From positions 7,502,001 to 7,566,000 of the forward strand of contig BTRK01000001.1 of the NCBI GenBank assembly GCA_036245805.1: a DNA stretch of 64,000 bases, read 5' to 3'. A program made the translations under genes and the position numbers. Every line of letters starts with the position of its first letter. Positions within the stretch are counted from its first letter, which is position 1. The DNA is from Pristionchus mayeri. Taxonomy: Eukaryota > Nematoda > Chromadorea > Rhabditida > Neodiplogasteridae. The notes beneath the pieces were generated by a model, which did no database searches, was not told the origin of the DNA, and worked only from the letters and a program-made list of their open reading frames with translations. Positions 48,852-61,100 of the stretch are shown piece after piece.

Positions 48852-51800
48852 TCTCCGAGCGCAGTCTCGAAGACGGGATGTCGCTTTACCTTTAGTGCAT
48901 TCGCATATGTGTACAAGTAGGTGAGTAATCCATTTCACTCATCGTCTCTCTAATCGCTAAGTGTGTGATGCTGAACAATCTCTAGCTGTGACAGTAAGCA
49001 AACAATGATGGGCCATTACAATTATTATATATGTCTAGTCAGCGAAGGCCTCAAATGTCTCGATCACTAGTTTTGCACTGGCCTTGCTGTGTTTTCTCGT
49101 GAGAACCGTCTCGGATACGGGACGTGCCAATACTTTTTTCTCGTATGTCTGAATTGGATGGATGACTAGTAACTGGCTAATATGACTGTTCTTCCCCTCC
49201 GTCTTTGCTTCTGGATGTTCATTAGCATTATTATGATTGACGCAAAGACCGGAAATTGGTCTGCTTACGATAGCTCAGACTTTCATTATTAGTGGTTGAA
49301 GATAATGCGGCGATAACAAAGAAGGGATTGGAGCCTCGCTCGGGTTGATGCAATTTTGTGTTGTTTTTCTATTCCGATCCCTCACATCGCTGCCTCGCAT
49401 TGATCCATTGAATTTACATAGTTTCAATGAAACACATCCTAGAGAATGCGACGAGGTTGACTCTGTGCTCCTTTCCAATAGAGTTTATTAGTTGCTCTCT
49501 CTTGATTTTCCAGAGCTCCAAGCACTTTTGCACATTCTTTAGTGACTTAGTCAATAACCAATCAATCACAAGTGTGCAGTAATAGCCTAATACTGGCCTA
49601 GCAGGGAAGTCAATTTACCAAGCGACTCTCTTCTTTTCGTGTACTCTCTCTTCTGGACCTATGACAGAGCACGCAGAATCAAGAGCTATTGCTACTGAAC
49701 CGACAGTTTTTCGTCCCTAGAGCAGGATTCCTTTCGAAACCTTTCTTAATCCGTTCCAGACATTTTTAAAGGGCAATTGCGTTGCTTTACTTTATTCTGC
49801 TTTTCCATTAATACTCACCCTGCGTGACCCTCTCCGCTTCCGTTCCTCGTGTATTCCCCATTTCCTAGCCCCATTCTCCTGTCCTTTTGTTCGTGTAAAG
49901 TGCCTCCCGGGGGCTGTGCCTGACCCCAGGCAGCAAGAGAGTGTGTGAAACTGAGAGAGTCAGAGACGGCCTGCCTAGGCTGCGCTAATAGAACGCGAGC
50001 AGGAAATGGGGAAGCCGGTTTGGGAACCTTTTTACAGCTGCCGAACGTTCAGAGTTCGATCTCTAGTTTGAAACCAGACATTCAGAACTACTGCATATGG
50101 AATTCAGAGTAAATTTTCGTATTTGCAATTATGTCTGTCAAGGTACATCTAGTTTGAGCAGGGATGGCTTGTCGGGAAATCGTCTCTTCAATCGCACGCT
50201 ATTTCGCTTGTGCGATCGGTGAGAGCTGATGTGGTACGAAGAGCATACATTTCCCTAGATGGGCCTTGAATTATCAGAGATCGAAGGCCTATCGACATCG
50301 GTTTCCCTTTTCGTATTCTACAGTGTCGTCAACTCGATTGTCTCGATATTATTAACAGAAACTTGATCACTTCTTGGAACATATCTCGATTTCAGCCAGC
50401 CTTTCTGGCTGTCTAAGCACCTGACTGAGTCCACTTTTTCGTTCATAATTTATATCTGATGATTTGTGCACCGAAATTCTTGCTTTCTATTGAAAGGCGT
50501 TGCTGCAGTGGATTTTTTCTGCTACTTGTTCCCTATTGAAGTCAAGACTAGAGACTGAGTATCTGCAAGAAATGCCCCGTATTTTGCTGGCCGTTATTAC
50601 CTTTTCGAAGCTGTCTTCATTCATCGTTCCACTGCTCGAGTTGCCCAGGAGTGAATAGCCTTGCCACAGTAGTTTAGTTCGAATTGTGGTGAGTCGTCTC
50701 CTCATTTTAACACTTTCTCGAACGGTTGAGTACAGAGCATGAAGAGATCACGGTGGTGTCACAAATTCCGATGAATTGCCTTGCCCGGCTCTCAGAACCA
50801 AATAAGGGTTCACCGTTGGTTCACCGTTGTTCATTTAAGTTCACCGTTGGGTTGGCTTCTAGGGAAATGGCCTTCTGTATAGTACCTTTGTCGTTCCTTC
50901 GACATCGTCATATCGCATTGTGATGACTATTTCCTGTATAATGCCCGCTATCTGTTGTTCGAATCCCAGCCACGAGCGATAAATATGTTATTATTATTAT
51001 TATTATAATTCTCATTCTGTGCGCTCATCTGACCGTTGAGAGAACGCCATTTCCCACGAAGCCAACCCTAGTTCACCTTAGTGCTCGGCTTGCAAAACGA
51101 ACCTACATTTTACACTTACCTTTTATTACCTTTTCGATGCTGTTTTCATTCATCGTTCCACTGCTCTAGTTGCCCAGGAGTGAATAGCCTTTCCTGGCAC
51201 TCGCTAGGGAAAACCAGAGAAAGACGAGAATTAAGTTACCGTATTGTTTGCAAAACAAACCTTCCGAGTAAGTGACGTGGCACCCAAGAACGTAATCTCT
51301 CTCGTAAATCCCAGATGTCTCGTCGGTTAGAAAAATGCGAAATAGCGCGTACAAATAGAATCCGTTTTAATGCTCATCTTAGATAGCTCTGCGAATGTCA
51401 TTTTGGTGCTGGATGGAGAACCCGCCTTCAGTTAACTCACCATTTTTACTATCTGCATAGCTTAGTTTCCACGCTGATCATGTCATGAGAAATGTGTGAA
51501 TTTGAGAATTTGAGATACTGCAACTCTGCACCATTTGTTAGCACCGTTTTCTCCCAATCACTCTCACTCTCTCGTGATGTATCAGCGCCCAGCCCTGCGC
51601 TATCAATCTTCCCCCTCCCCGCAAAGAGCAATTGTCTCCGTCTCTTTTTTCCCCTACTTTTTTTCCCCTACTCTCTCGCTCTCTCTGACCGACGAGAAAG
51701 CACGCAAAAGAGAGAGCGGGGCGAAAACTCTGCCCAAAGTTCCGCCTTCTCTAATTAATTTAATGTAGCCTGCGCCTCTCTCGCGGAAAGTTGAGGAAGG

Positions 51801-53104
51801 AGCAGAAAGAAGAAGAAGGCGAGCGAAGATTTAATGAATTTTGTGCCGCCAGCTTAGCAGCGCCCCGGGATGTTTCCGCTTCTGGGTTCTGGGGATGGAA
51901 GACCACGACTTTCCTTGTTCTTCGTGCAATCTCTCTCTTTTCTAGGCTAGAGAGCTTGCGTTTTTGAGAGAGACTTCGTTGTTGCATGCTCTGCTCACAA
52001 ATTAGAAATTCGCCCGTAAATTATGTGTTTCAGCTCTTGTTCATGAGAGGAAGAAGACGATTCCAGTAATGAAGTTCAGAGCCTCTTTGGAAAATACAAA
52101 AATCGTGATTCACTTAGCTTCGCCCGATGTTTCCGCTTCTGGGTTCTGGGGATGGAAGACCACGACTTTCCTTCTCCTACGTGCTATTTGGCATTTCTCT
52201 AACCGACGAGACACATGGTATTTTTGAGAGAGATTTCGTTCTTGGATGCTCTGATCACAAATTAGAAATTCGCCTGCAAAATATGCGTTTCAATGCTTGT
52301 TCATGAGATGAAGGAGAGGATTCCGGTAATGGTTAACGGAAACAATCGGATAATACAAAAAAAATGATTCTCACTTTAAGCGGCACATCAAGTGATGGAT
52401 TATACGTCTTTTTCTACAGATTAGCCGTATGATCAATCATTTTGACAAGGACTATTTCCGGAAACTGCCCACTGGACACTCGATGACCTTCCCTTGCTAG
52501 TTGTTGGTCGACTAGCGACTCGTTCCTCATTGCCAATGTTCCCTAGAGGCTAGGTAAAGCCCACTCGAAGAGCTTAGATAGCAGGGAAACGTAGTCTTAG
52601 TAAGCGGCATGACCGAACTTCAGCGTTTGACGTGGCTGAATATATTAGATGTATAACTTTAACTTTGAGGCTACATCCTGTTGTACCAACCTGTTGTGTT
52701 CTTGCACTCCCTCTCGATGTTCGCTTCGAGAACCCCACCAACCGTAGCAAATCTGTCATAATATTCCCACTCTCTTTCTGGTTACAACGATCTAGAGAGC
52801 GCTCGGAATGAAGAGAGTTAGAGAACTGCTCACAACTGGTCCTCCATGTCAAGTTTTCGGCCAGGGCGTTGGGCTGCTGAATTTAAGTTCGGTTCAAGTG
52901 ATGAGGTGTTTTCTCACTCTATTCTCATAATTATTTTTTTGACCTTTCGTGGACTCAACACTGTCTCAGTATTGTTGAGAAAAATTTGATCACTTATTAA
53001 AACACATCGCGTTTTCACACTGTTACAGTCTTCACGTATTACCTCTCAGAGATTGTTTCTGAGATTTTAAATTAATTAATTAGCCTAATTGAGGCGCTCT
53101 CCCG
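48852..53104. other. Upstream region of the channel gene
   Basis: No gene is supported. Contains CT/GA hairpins (49620-49690, 51650-51720), a TTA microsatellite near 50988-51006, a repeated sentence CATTCATCGTTCCACTGCTC at 50622 and 51146, and the tandem duplication at 51868-52290. The channel promoter and any non-coding first exon should lie here, but I cannot place them. Confidence 0.5.
51868..52290. repeat. Tandem duplication, period about 255 bp
   Basis: Two direct copies begin GATGTTTCCGCTTCTGGGTT at about 51869 and 52125 and share blocks down to CACAAATTAGAAATTCGCC at 51997 and 52257. They differ by several substitutions, so the duplication is not recent. Confidence 0.85.
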
Positions 53105-55184
53105 ATGGACGAGAAGATCGTCCTCAACATCGGGGGAGTGCGCCACGAGACGTACACTGCCACGCTCAAGAAGATTCCCGCGACGAGATTGTCAAGGTAC
53201 GGTAGAGATGGAGTATTGTAGGGATACGGTAGAGTTACTGCATTACAATGTTTCCCCGGATTCTGAGCAAAATGAGTACTATGACGGTACTCTAGCCGCT
53301 GAAATGGTTGACACAACTTAGCCACACAATCATTTTACCACATGCAGAGGTAATTACAGTTTCGAATCGGAAAAGTAGTATGATTTTTGAATCAATTAGA
53401 ACTAGATCAGAATGTGGCCACACTTTATTGGTAATATTGATAATTTGCCACCGAGTTATCGTCCTATGTGAAGTTCTCTAAAGCATGATGTTGTCCTGAA
53501 ACATATCTCGTGTTTCGGAAATAGTTGTTTTACTAATTCGCTCAGCGTCCTCCCATTCACTTTGCGTTTCACTCCTACATTATCGCAAACTCATTCATCT
53601 CTGCGACAATCTTTATCCGACTCACGATTGTAAAGCTCGCATTTTCTGAATTATGCTCTGGATGCAGTTGGTGAAATGCAATCATAGCCATGACAAAACT
53701 AACCTTCACATTTACAATTTCCAGATTGACGCCTTCACTGGCCAACTTCGACCCTCTACTGAACGAGTACTTCTTCGACCGACACCCGGGAGTGTTTGGG
53801 CAGGTGAGAATCAGTTTCCAAGCAGGAGACATTCTTTCTTATTGCACTGTCTCCTCAAGTGAAACGAGGGTATTGTTTTGATCAGAGTGCTCAATGTGTA
53901 TTTTCTTCTTGTATAGAACCATTTTCGCTCTAGCTAATTGCCTAGATGGGATCACAAACTGCTCATACATAGTCTTTGAATCCTGTACCATTCTACACTT
54001 CATCCAAATGGTGAGATAGCATGGTGGAAAAAGAGAGTCAATCAATAATTATATTTACGTCCCTCCATTCCCTCCGTGCTATCAGGAAGGAATTCATGTG
54101 TTTTTGGGGTAATTCAAGTAGACAGATAAAACTTGCGAGGATAGTATAGGATGTCTCAATAAATTCTTAGAGATCTCGCATCCTAGCCTCTAATCAATGA
54201 CTCCTCTTACGCCCCTCCATTTCCTCATCGAATTCCGGGCCATCAGGAAGGAATTGAGGGAGGAAATGGCGCCTCTTGCAGGAGCCGAATTCAGTAGCAG
54301 TCAGTGACCAGGAATAGAAGGAAGGGAGGGAATTGATGAATCACTGGTCTAGGACTATGCCCTCAAAAACAGCTAAAACGAGTGAAATTAGGCAATAACG
54401 AAATACTATACAATAGAACGTGATAATAAAAAAAATGTTTAAAAAAATAATTAAAGCGTTGTTCTCAGATCCTAAACTACTACCGAACGGGCAAGCTGCA
54501 CTACCCGACGGACGTCTGCGGCCCGCTCTTTGAGGTATTTACATGTTATTACTTTCTTAACGCTGTAAATTATTTGTTTTATTATTTTCTCCGATATGGT
54601 TGACAAACATTACCCAAGTCGCTCTCATTATCTCATGAACAACCGCTGAAACATAAAACTAATTGACAAGAAGCGAGTAGCAAGCACAATTGAATCAAAT
54701 GTGTTTCATCACAAATACGTCAGGTGTTGAAATATATTCATAGCAGTGTTGGTCGCATGCCAAAAAAACTGTTAAAATCACAATGTGCAAACGAAATCAG
54801 AACGAGAATACTGTATTGCGACAAGAACTGAAAACTAGGAATTGTACTCAAAGGGTTAGAATATGCAAATATTAACATGGAAAATCGCCCAAAACTAAAC
54901 GATAGCGAGTGGAAGCAGTGTAGTTATACACGTATTTCGGCGAAAGAGAATGGAGAATGAAAAGTCAATTTTGAAAACCTAAGCTTGAAATAAAAACCAA
55001 GTGGTGTCAGGGGTGGCAGAGTGTGCGCATTCTGTGAAGTCGGCAAAGACTAACTTCATTTTGATCACCTACAATTGTGATTTCCAACGAATGACATGAA
55101 TTCATTTCAGGAGGAGCTGCAGTATTGGGGCCTGGACGCCTCCGACACCGAACCGTGTTGTTGGATGCAGTTGCTTCACGCGAA
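53105..55184 (+). other. T1 tetramerisation domain exons
   Basis: Exons 1-4 encode the T1/BTB domain. The zinc site of non-Shaker Kv channels, H-x5-C-x20-CC, is intact: His68, Cys74, Cys95, Cys96 (HYPTDVC, then EPCCW). This makes subunits assemble only with Shaw-type partners. The blocks [20 protein letters not shown] and [14 protein letters not shown] are family-typical. Confidence 0.93.
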
Positions 55185-58100
55185 GTGCGATTTATATAAA
55201 TATTATGGAAAGTGCGGATGTAAAACGATGTCTTCCTTTTTTGTGAGCAAATGTGAAAGTTCTTTTTGCTGAGACCTTTGATAGTGTAGCGATGCAATAT
55301 CAATGGCTTTGATAACGATTAAATAACGAAATACGGACTAATTCAGAGACACGCAAGAGACGCTGGCAGTTCTGGACAAAATGGACGCCGACATCTCCAG
55401 GGACGACGATGACCCTGATCTCAGGGAACAGGAGGTACAGTAACAACACTAATCCGTCAGGAAATCGGTCCATCGTAATCCATGGTTGTGCATGAGAGGG
55501 AGAGAAGTTTGAAAAATGTTAGTCGAAATTTGCAATTTGACTTTTCAGATCATGAAAAAATTCGGATGGGAGGAGGACTTCTTCCAAGGAGTGGGTTCTT
55601 TCGTCTTTTCTTTTCGTCCAAATTAAATTTATCAAAAATTGATGGCATTAGCTTTAACCCTATCGGAGTCACGCCATTTTCCATTTAACATTGGATGAAA
55701 TCCATATGTGAGTCAATTTCTGCAGAAACGCACGAAATGGATGCACTACAAGCCTCGGTTATGGGCGCTATTCGATGAACCCTACTCATCTACGACAGCT
55801 AAGGTACAACAATAGACGAATGACATTTTTGCGGCACAATTATGAATGCGTTTAGAGCGTGTTTGGACAGCCTTTTGTCGAGAAATAAAAAAAACAAGAA
55901 ATATAAAAAAAACCAAAACATCTCTGGTAAATGTATTTTGAGTTTCATGCTCTGTATAATGAAATTGGAGATTATGTAACTGATAGTCTTGGCTTGGACA
56001 TCGATCTTAAAACAATACAAATTAAATTCGAGAAAAAATAATATATTTTTTTCAGAAATATCTTTTCAGGTAATCGCTGCGGTTTCCGTCACGTTCATCG
56101 TTGTCTCCATCCTCTCCTTCTGCCTCAAGACCCATCCGGCATTTAGGATACCCGTGAGTGTTGTTGATCTTCGATTCTATCTTCCGTGCCTTCTAGTATC
56201 ATGGTTATCACTCATAATGTCTAAATTTTACGTACTAGGCTGAAGAGAAAAGATACTAACACATCCGGCGTTTAGGATACCGGTTAGTTGAGTTGATCGT
56301 TGATGACTGAGTAGAATGGCGAACTTCGGATCACTGTATCCTTATTTTTCATTCTTTCTTCACCGTTCTAGTGGTGAAAAAGTGTCAACCTTCAATAGGA
56401 CTGCAAAATGATGAGACGGTTGCCCGAATTTCGAACTTCACCGGTGCGTAGAGTTGATCCTTGATATTTGGCCAATCCCGTACCAAGTAGCATCAAGTTT
56501 TGCACACTGTTTCCGTTGTTTACAGTCTATCTCTTAACTAAGATGAACAGAGAAAAGAGGATAGTGGAAAGAGAGAGGGGTTTCTGATCGGTTTCAGCAG
56601 AATTGCGATATTCTTCAGATATTTGTATTTGATTCGAGATATCATATCAAGGATAGCGAAGTTGAGCTTGCACATTAACTAAAACAAAAATAATTGTGTT
56701 TGCTCCTTCGGATCAGTCCATATCTGAGCCGCACAGTCGTAATATGAAGCATCTTGTTAATTTTGGAATAGGATGTTACAGTATCTGATTTGTTTTCTAA
56801 ATTTCTTTGTTTTTTAGCGATGGGCATCGATCTTTAAATTGTAATCACTGATCTCAGACACTTGATATCGTCGCCAACTCAAGTCTCTCATATCCCATAA
56901 TGGAGCGGAAGTTCACAGAGCCGCATGCGATTTTTGGCCACGTGAGTGATCTTTGATCTCGTTGGTTTCCTTAGCCTACAGTTTGCTCTCAAAATATATC
57001 AATATTATAATGACGGTATTGGAATTTTTTTTACAATATCTTTGATATTCCTTGGGGTCAATCATAAGACTAATATCCTGCGGCACTAGGTCGGATGAGA
57101 ACAATGACGTCATGCAGTCTTCTTATCAAAGGCGGCATGACGTCATGGTTCTCATCCGACCTAGTCCCTATCCTGCTTTCTGAATGCGCAATCTCTTTCC
57201 TCTTACAGATTGAACTGGTGTGCAACATCTGGTTTACTTTCGAGATACTGGTAATTTGCCGATGTCTGTTCCATTCTGTATTAATTACAGTTCGAGAAAC
57301 GATACCACGATCTCTTTATTATTTACATTATTTCGCCGACGGAACGGTTTAGAGAGTGTGGAGAATGATGAGAGCGTAGTATCGATTCTCGAACTCTAGT
57401 ATTAATGCATTCATTATTACTTTTCCCCTTTGAGTTTCACATTTCTGGTTAAGGTTCGTTTCACATTTTGCCCATCGAAAACGGGATTCTTCAAATCGCC
57501 ATTGAATGCCATCGATTTGGTAAGCTGTCACTTCGTTTCTTCATGGTAATCTCAATCATCCTTCCTTCTTCATCTCTTCTTCCTTCTCTTCCTCCCACTG
57601 GACTCAGTAGAGCAACACGTTCATATTTCAGCCAGTCTATTGTCAGAGTGGCTGTGAGGCGTCAAAAATAATGCCTCAGATACAGTGCAATGAACCTATG
57701 CTTATTAGGGCAGAGAGCGGTTGGGGCCAGAACAAAAATCGATGATATCGCTGACAAAATCTATCTTAAGATTGCCACTCTCTCCTTCTACATGGATTCC
57801 GTAGTGCTGCGATTATTCCACAATGAGCAAAAGGTAAAATTAATAATTTTTCATAACAGCTGGCATGACAATAGCTTAGTGATAATCATTTTTGTAGCTA
57901 ATTTCAAAAATTTGTCATCCTTGTAGCAGCTTGAATCCAATGCACCGAACATGCAATGCGTTCGTGAAAGACACTCAAACCTTAAATTGTAGGGTTCTCG
58001 TATTGGAATTTTTTTGTATCATTTTCAGTTATGTTCACGTGCACTATACATATGGCCTATACAGCGCACATGAAACATATCCGAAAATGGTACAACAATT

Positions 58101-61100
58101 TTCCAATGAGAGAACCCTACTAAACTGTATTCTTGCGACATCACTTTTGTAAGTGCCACAATATGCTTAAGATACGGCTCAAAAAGTCTAGAGCTCGAGT
58201 TTCTGAAGTTTTGTTCACTACTCGGTGGCTAGTAAAAAATGAATTAAAATGCCTTATGGACATTACCCCGAGTCGTCGTACCGTTAAAGCCAGTAAATTG
58301 AGCAATGAATTGCAGGACATAGTCGAATTTCTGTCGATGATTCGCATCTTCCGATTGTTCAAACTCACTCAACACCATCGGGGACTGCAAATACTCATTC
58401 ACACGTTCAGGGCATCCGCCAAGGAGTTGATACTGCTCGTGAGTTGCCTACCCCTGCGAACAATCGTCTGACTCTCTTCAGTTTGCACGCTCTCTCGTCT
58501 CTCTGATCGGCGAGAGAGCGTGCAAACTGAAGAGAGTCAGACCATTGCTCACGCCTGCCCATACGCAGCATTAGATAATTTCTGATTATGGTTCTCTCAC
58601 TTGTGCAATACACATATGACCTATATGACGCTGTCCGCGATAGATTCAACAAGTGATCCGTACAGCCCAAAATATGAAATTGCTGCAATCTTGGTCCTAA
58701 GGAATATTTTTGATTCTGAACAAAATGGCGTTGTCAGTTTTTCGATATTTCTCTATTGGGCACCGATATGGTACCGGAACCATTCCGGCAATTTTAACTA
58801 AAGGTGGGAACGTGAAATTTGGACTCCTAATGTAGAATTTTGCAGGGAACACACCTATTACGTTCATTTATTATGAAACTCAAAAGTGCCATTGAAAAAC
58901 CGAAATTTTGATCTAAAAAAGTGTGGGCATCGAGACCTAGGTGGATTCGCCATGCGATTCTGAACATTTCATGTGTTGGGTGTAAGAGAATGAAACCCCG
59001 CGAAAAAAAGTTGCTAACGATTTTCTGAGACGCATCACACTCGCCGAACGCGCGGCAATGCCCACGTGAAGGTTGTGAAACGCCTTGTGAGTTTAGCTCG
59101 TCAACGCAACACCACGGGTTCGAGTCCCCAAGTTTGCCATCCCTTTTGCCAGATTTTTCGCAGCGTTATCACTCACTTTATTAGTGAAATTTGCTGGTAT
59201 GAGATCTGCACTTATCTTGGCCGAGGGTTAACACACCGAAAAAGTTGTTTTTCTCAATAATAATAGATGAATCACGAATGCTGTCAATAATTGCGTTAGA
59301 ACGGCACATACAATTTGAGAAATATGGAATAGACATCATGAATGTATATAGTTAGTCGTTAAGAATATCCGTAGTAATCTCTGAAACGCATTTAATCATT
59401 TATCTGAATAGATCGTCATTAAATAATGGGACTTTATCGGGGGGGGGGGGGGGGGGGGGTGACAAAACCGCAACCGATACAACCACAACGGATCACCATT
59501 CGCTCGATATCTGAACTAACATCCTAGGAGTTGTTTCATTGTTACTAGTATGTGCCACACTACATCGCTCTGATTAGATCTTCTAACTATTCGGTATCGA
59601 GTTTCACTCCATACCCATGACCCCGGGTTCATGGTTCAAAATTTAGAAATTCAGCGGAAAATCATAGTTAGATAAACACCAAATACCGTTGCGGTTTTGT
59701 CACCCTCCCCTTTATCGTCATCGAGTTTGTTGATTCTTCTGCTTCTTCTTGGCTTTATTTATATCAAAATATATGATAATTCTCGTTACGAATGTTTGTC
59801 TACCTCTTCCGACATTGGCTCTGGTGTGCGCGCACAAGTTGTAAACAAGTGCAAAACAAGTATAGAACAAGTATGTGCACAAGTTGTAAACAAGCACCCC
59901 TCTCCCTACGCCAAATAGAGTTTGCAAGTTGCAAACAAGTAATAAAATTTACAAATTGTAAACAAGTAATAAGTTTACAAGTTGTAAACAAGCAACCGAG
60001 AAAAACAAGTTGTAAAACAGTTTGAGCGTAGGGAGAAGGGAACTTGTTTACAACTTGTGCACATACTTGTTCTATACTTGTTTTGCACTTGTTTACAACT
60101 TGTGCGACTACAGCAGAGGAGTTGCTGAACTTTTCGCCTATATCGTCTTCTCCTGAATTGCCCTGTAAAAATGCATCCCAAATTATTTTTATAGTTTCCA
60201 TAGAATACCTCATTAATTGTCTCCTCCTTGCTCGCTTCTCTCGGCCTCTTACGCTTTACTTGCTTTGCCACTTGCTTGGTTGCCTTCTCAGTAGCTTCTT
60301 CACGCAGAAGGGTGGATATTAATGATTGGCTTTGGGTGTCCTTGGGACAAGAAGCGAGGGGGAAGCGATATTCCTCTGATCCCGGAACTTTCATTTCTCT
60401 CAGTTGGTAGGCAATATCTCGGGCCACTGCTCTTCTTCTTTTATGATTATGTGAAAACAATTCTAATAATTTCTCGCAACACTGTTTGTGTCGGGGAAAT
60501 TTATAGCTTGGAAAAAAACACGTCGTTTATTGAAATCACTTCGGTCTCTCTACGTTTCTAGTGCATAGCACACAGAGAAAAATAATGGTAGAATTGTGGG
60601 AATTCAAATATTTCCTATTCTCCTTGATTTATTTTCCACAGTGTGAATCTACACCATTATTTCCACGCCTTCCACGGCAGCAATTGCAATATCCGTTCAT
60701 ACATGAAACTAAGAATATTTTAGCGTTGATTAAAAAGCTAAAAAACACGAGTGCAGAGCTCATACCAGCAAATTTCACTAATTAAGTGCGTGATAACGCT
60801 GCGAAAAATCTGGCAAAAGGAATGGCAAACTTGGTGACTCGAACCCGTCGTGTTGCATTGACGAGCTAAACTCACAAGGCGGTTCACAACCTTCACGTGC
60901 GCATTGCCGCGCGTTTGGCGAGTGTGATGCGTCTCAGAAAATCGTTAGCAACTTTTTTTCGCGGGGTTTCATTCTCTTACACCCAACACATGAAATGTTC
61001 AGAATCGCATGGCGAATCCATTGATCTAGGTCTCGATGCCCACACTTTTTTAGATCAAAATTTCGGTTTTTCAATGGCACTTTTGAGTTTCATAATAAAT

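Noticed and set aside
28435..58542. CRISPR-like array of regular repeats
   Set aside because: The repeats are palindromic MITEs at irregular spacing in a nuclear genome, with no spacer pattern.
59064..59136. Functional tRNA gene
   Set aside because: The B box is good but acceptor and anticodon stems do not pair; it is a tRNA-like repeat.
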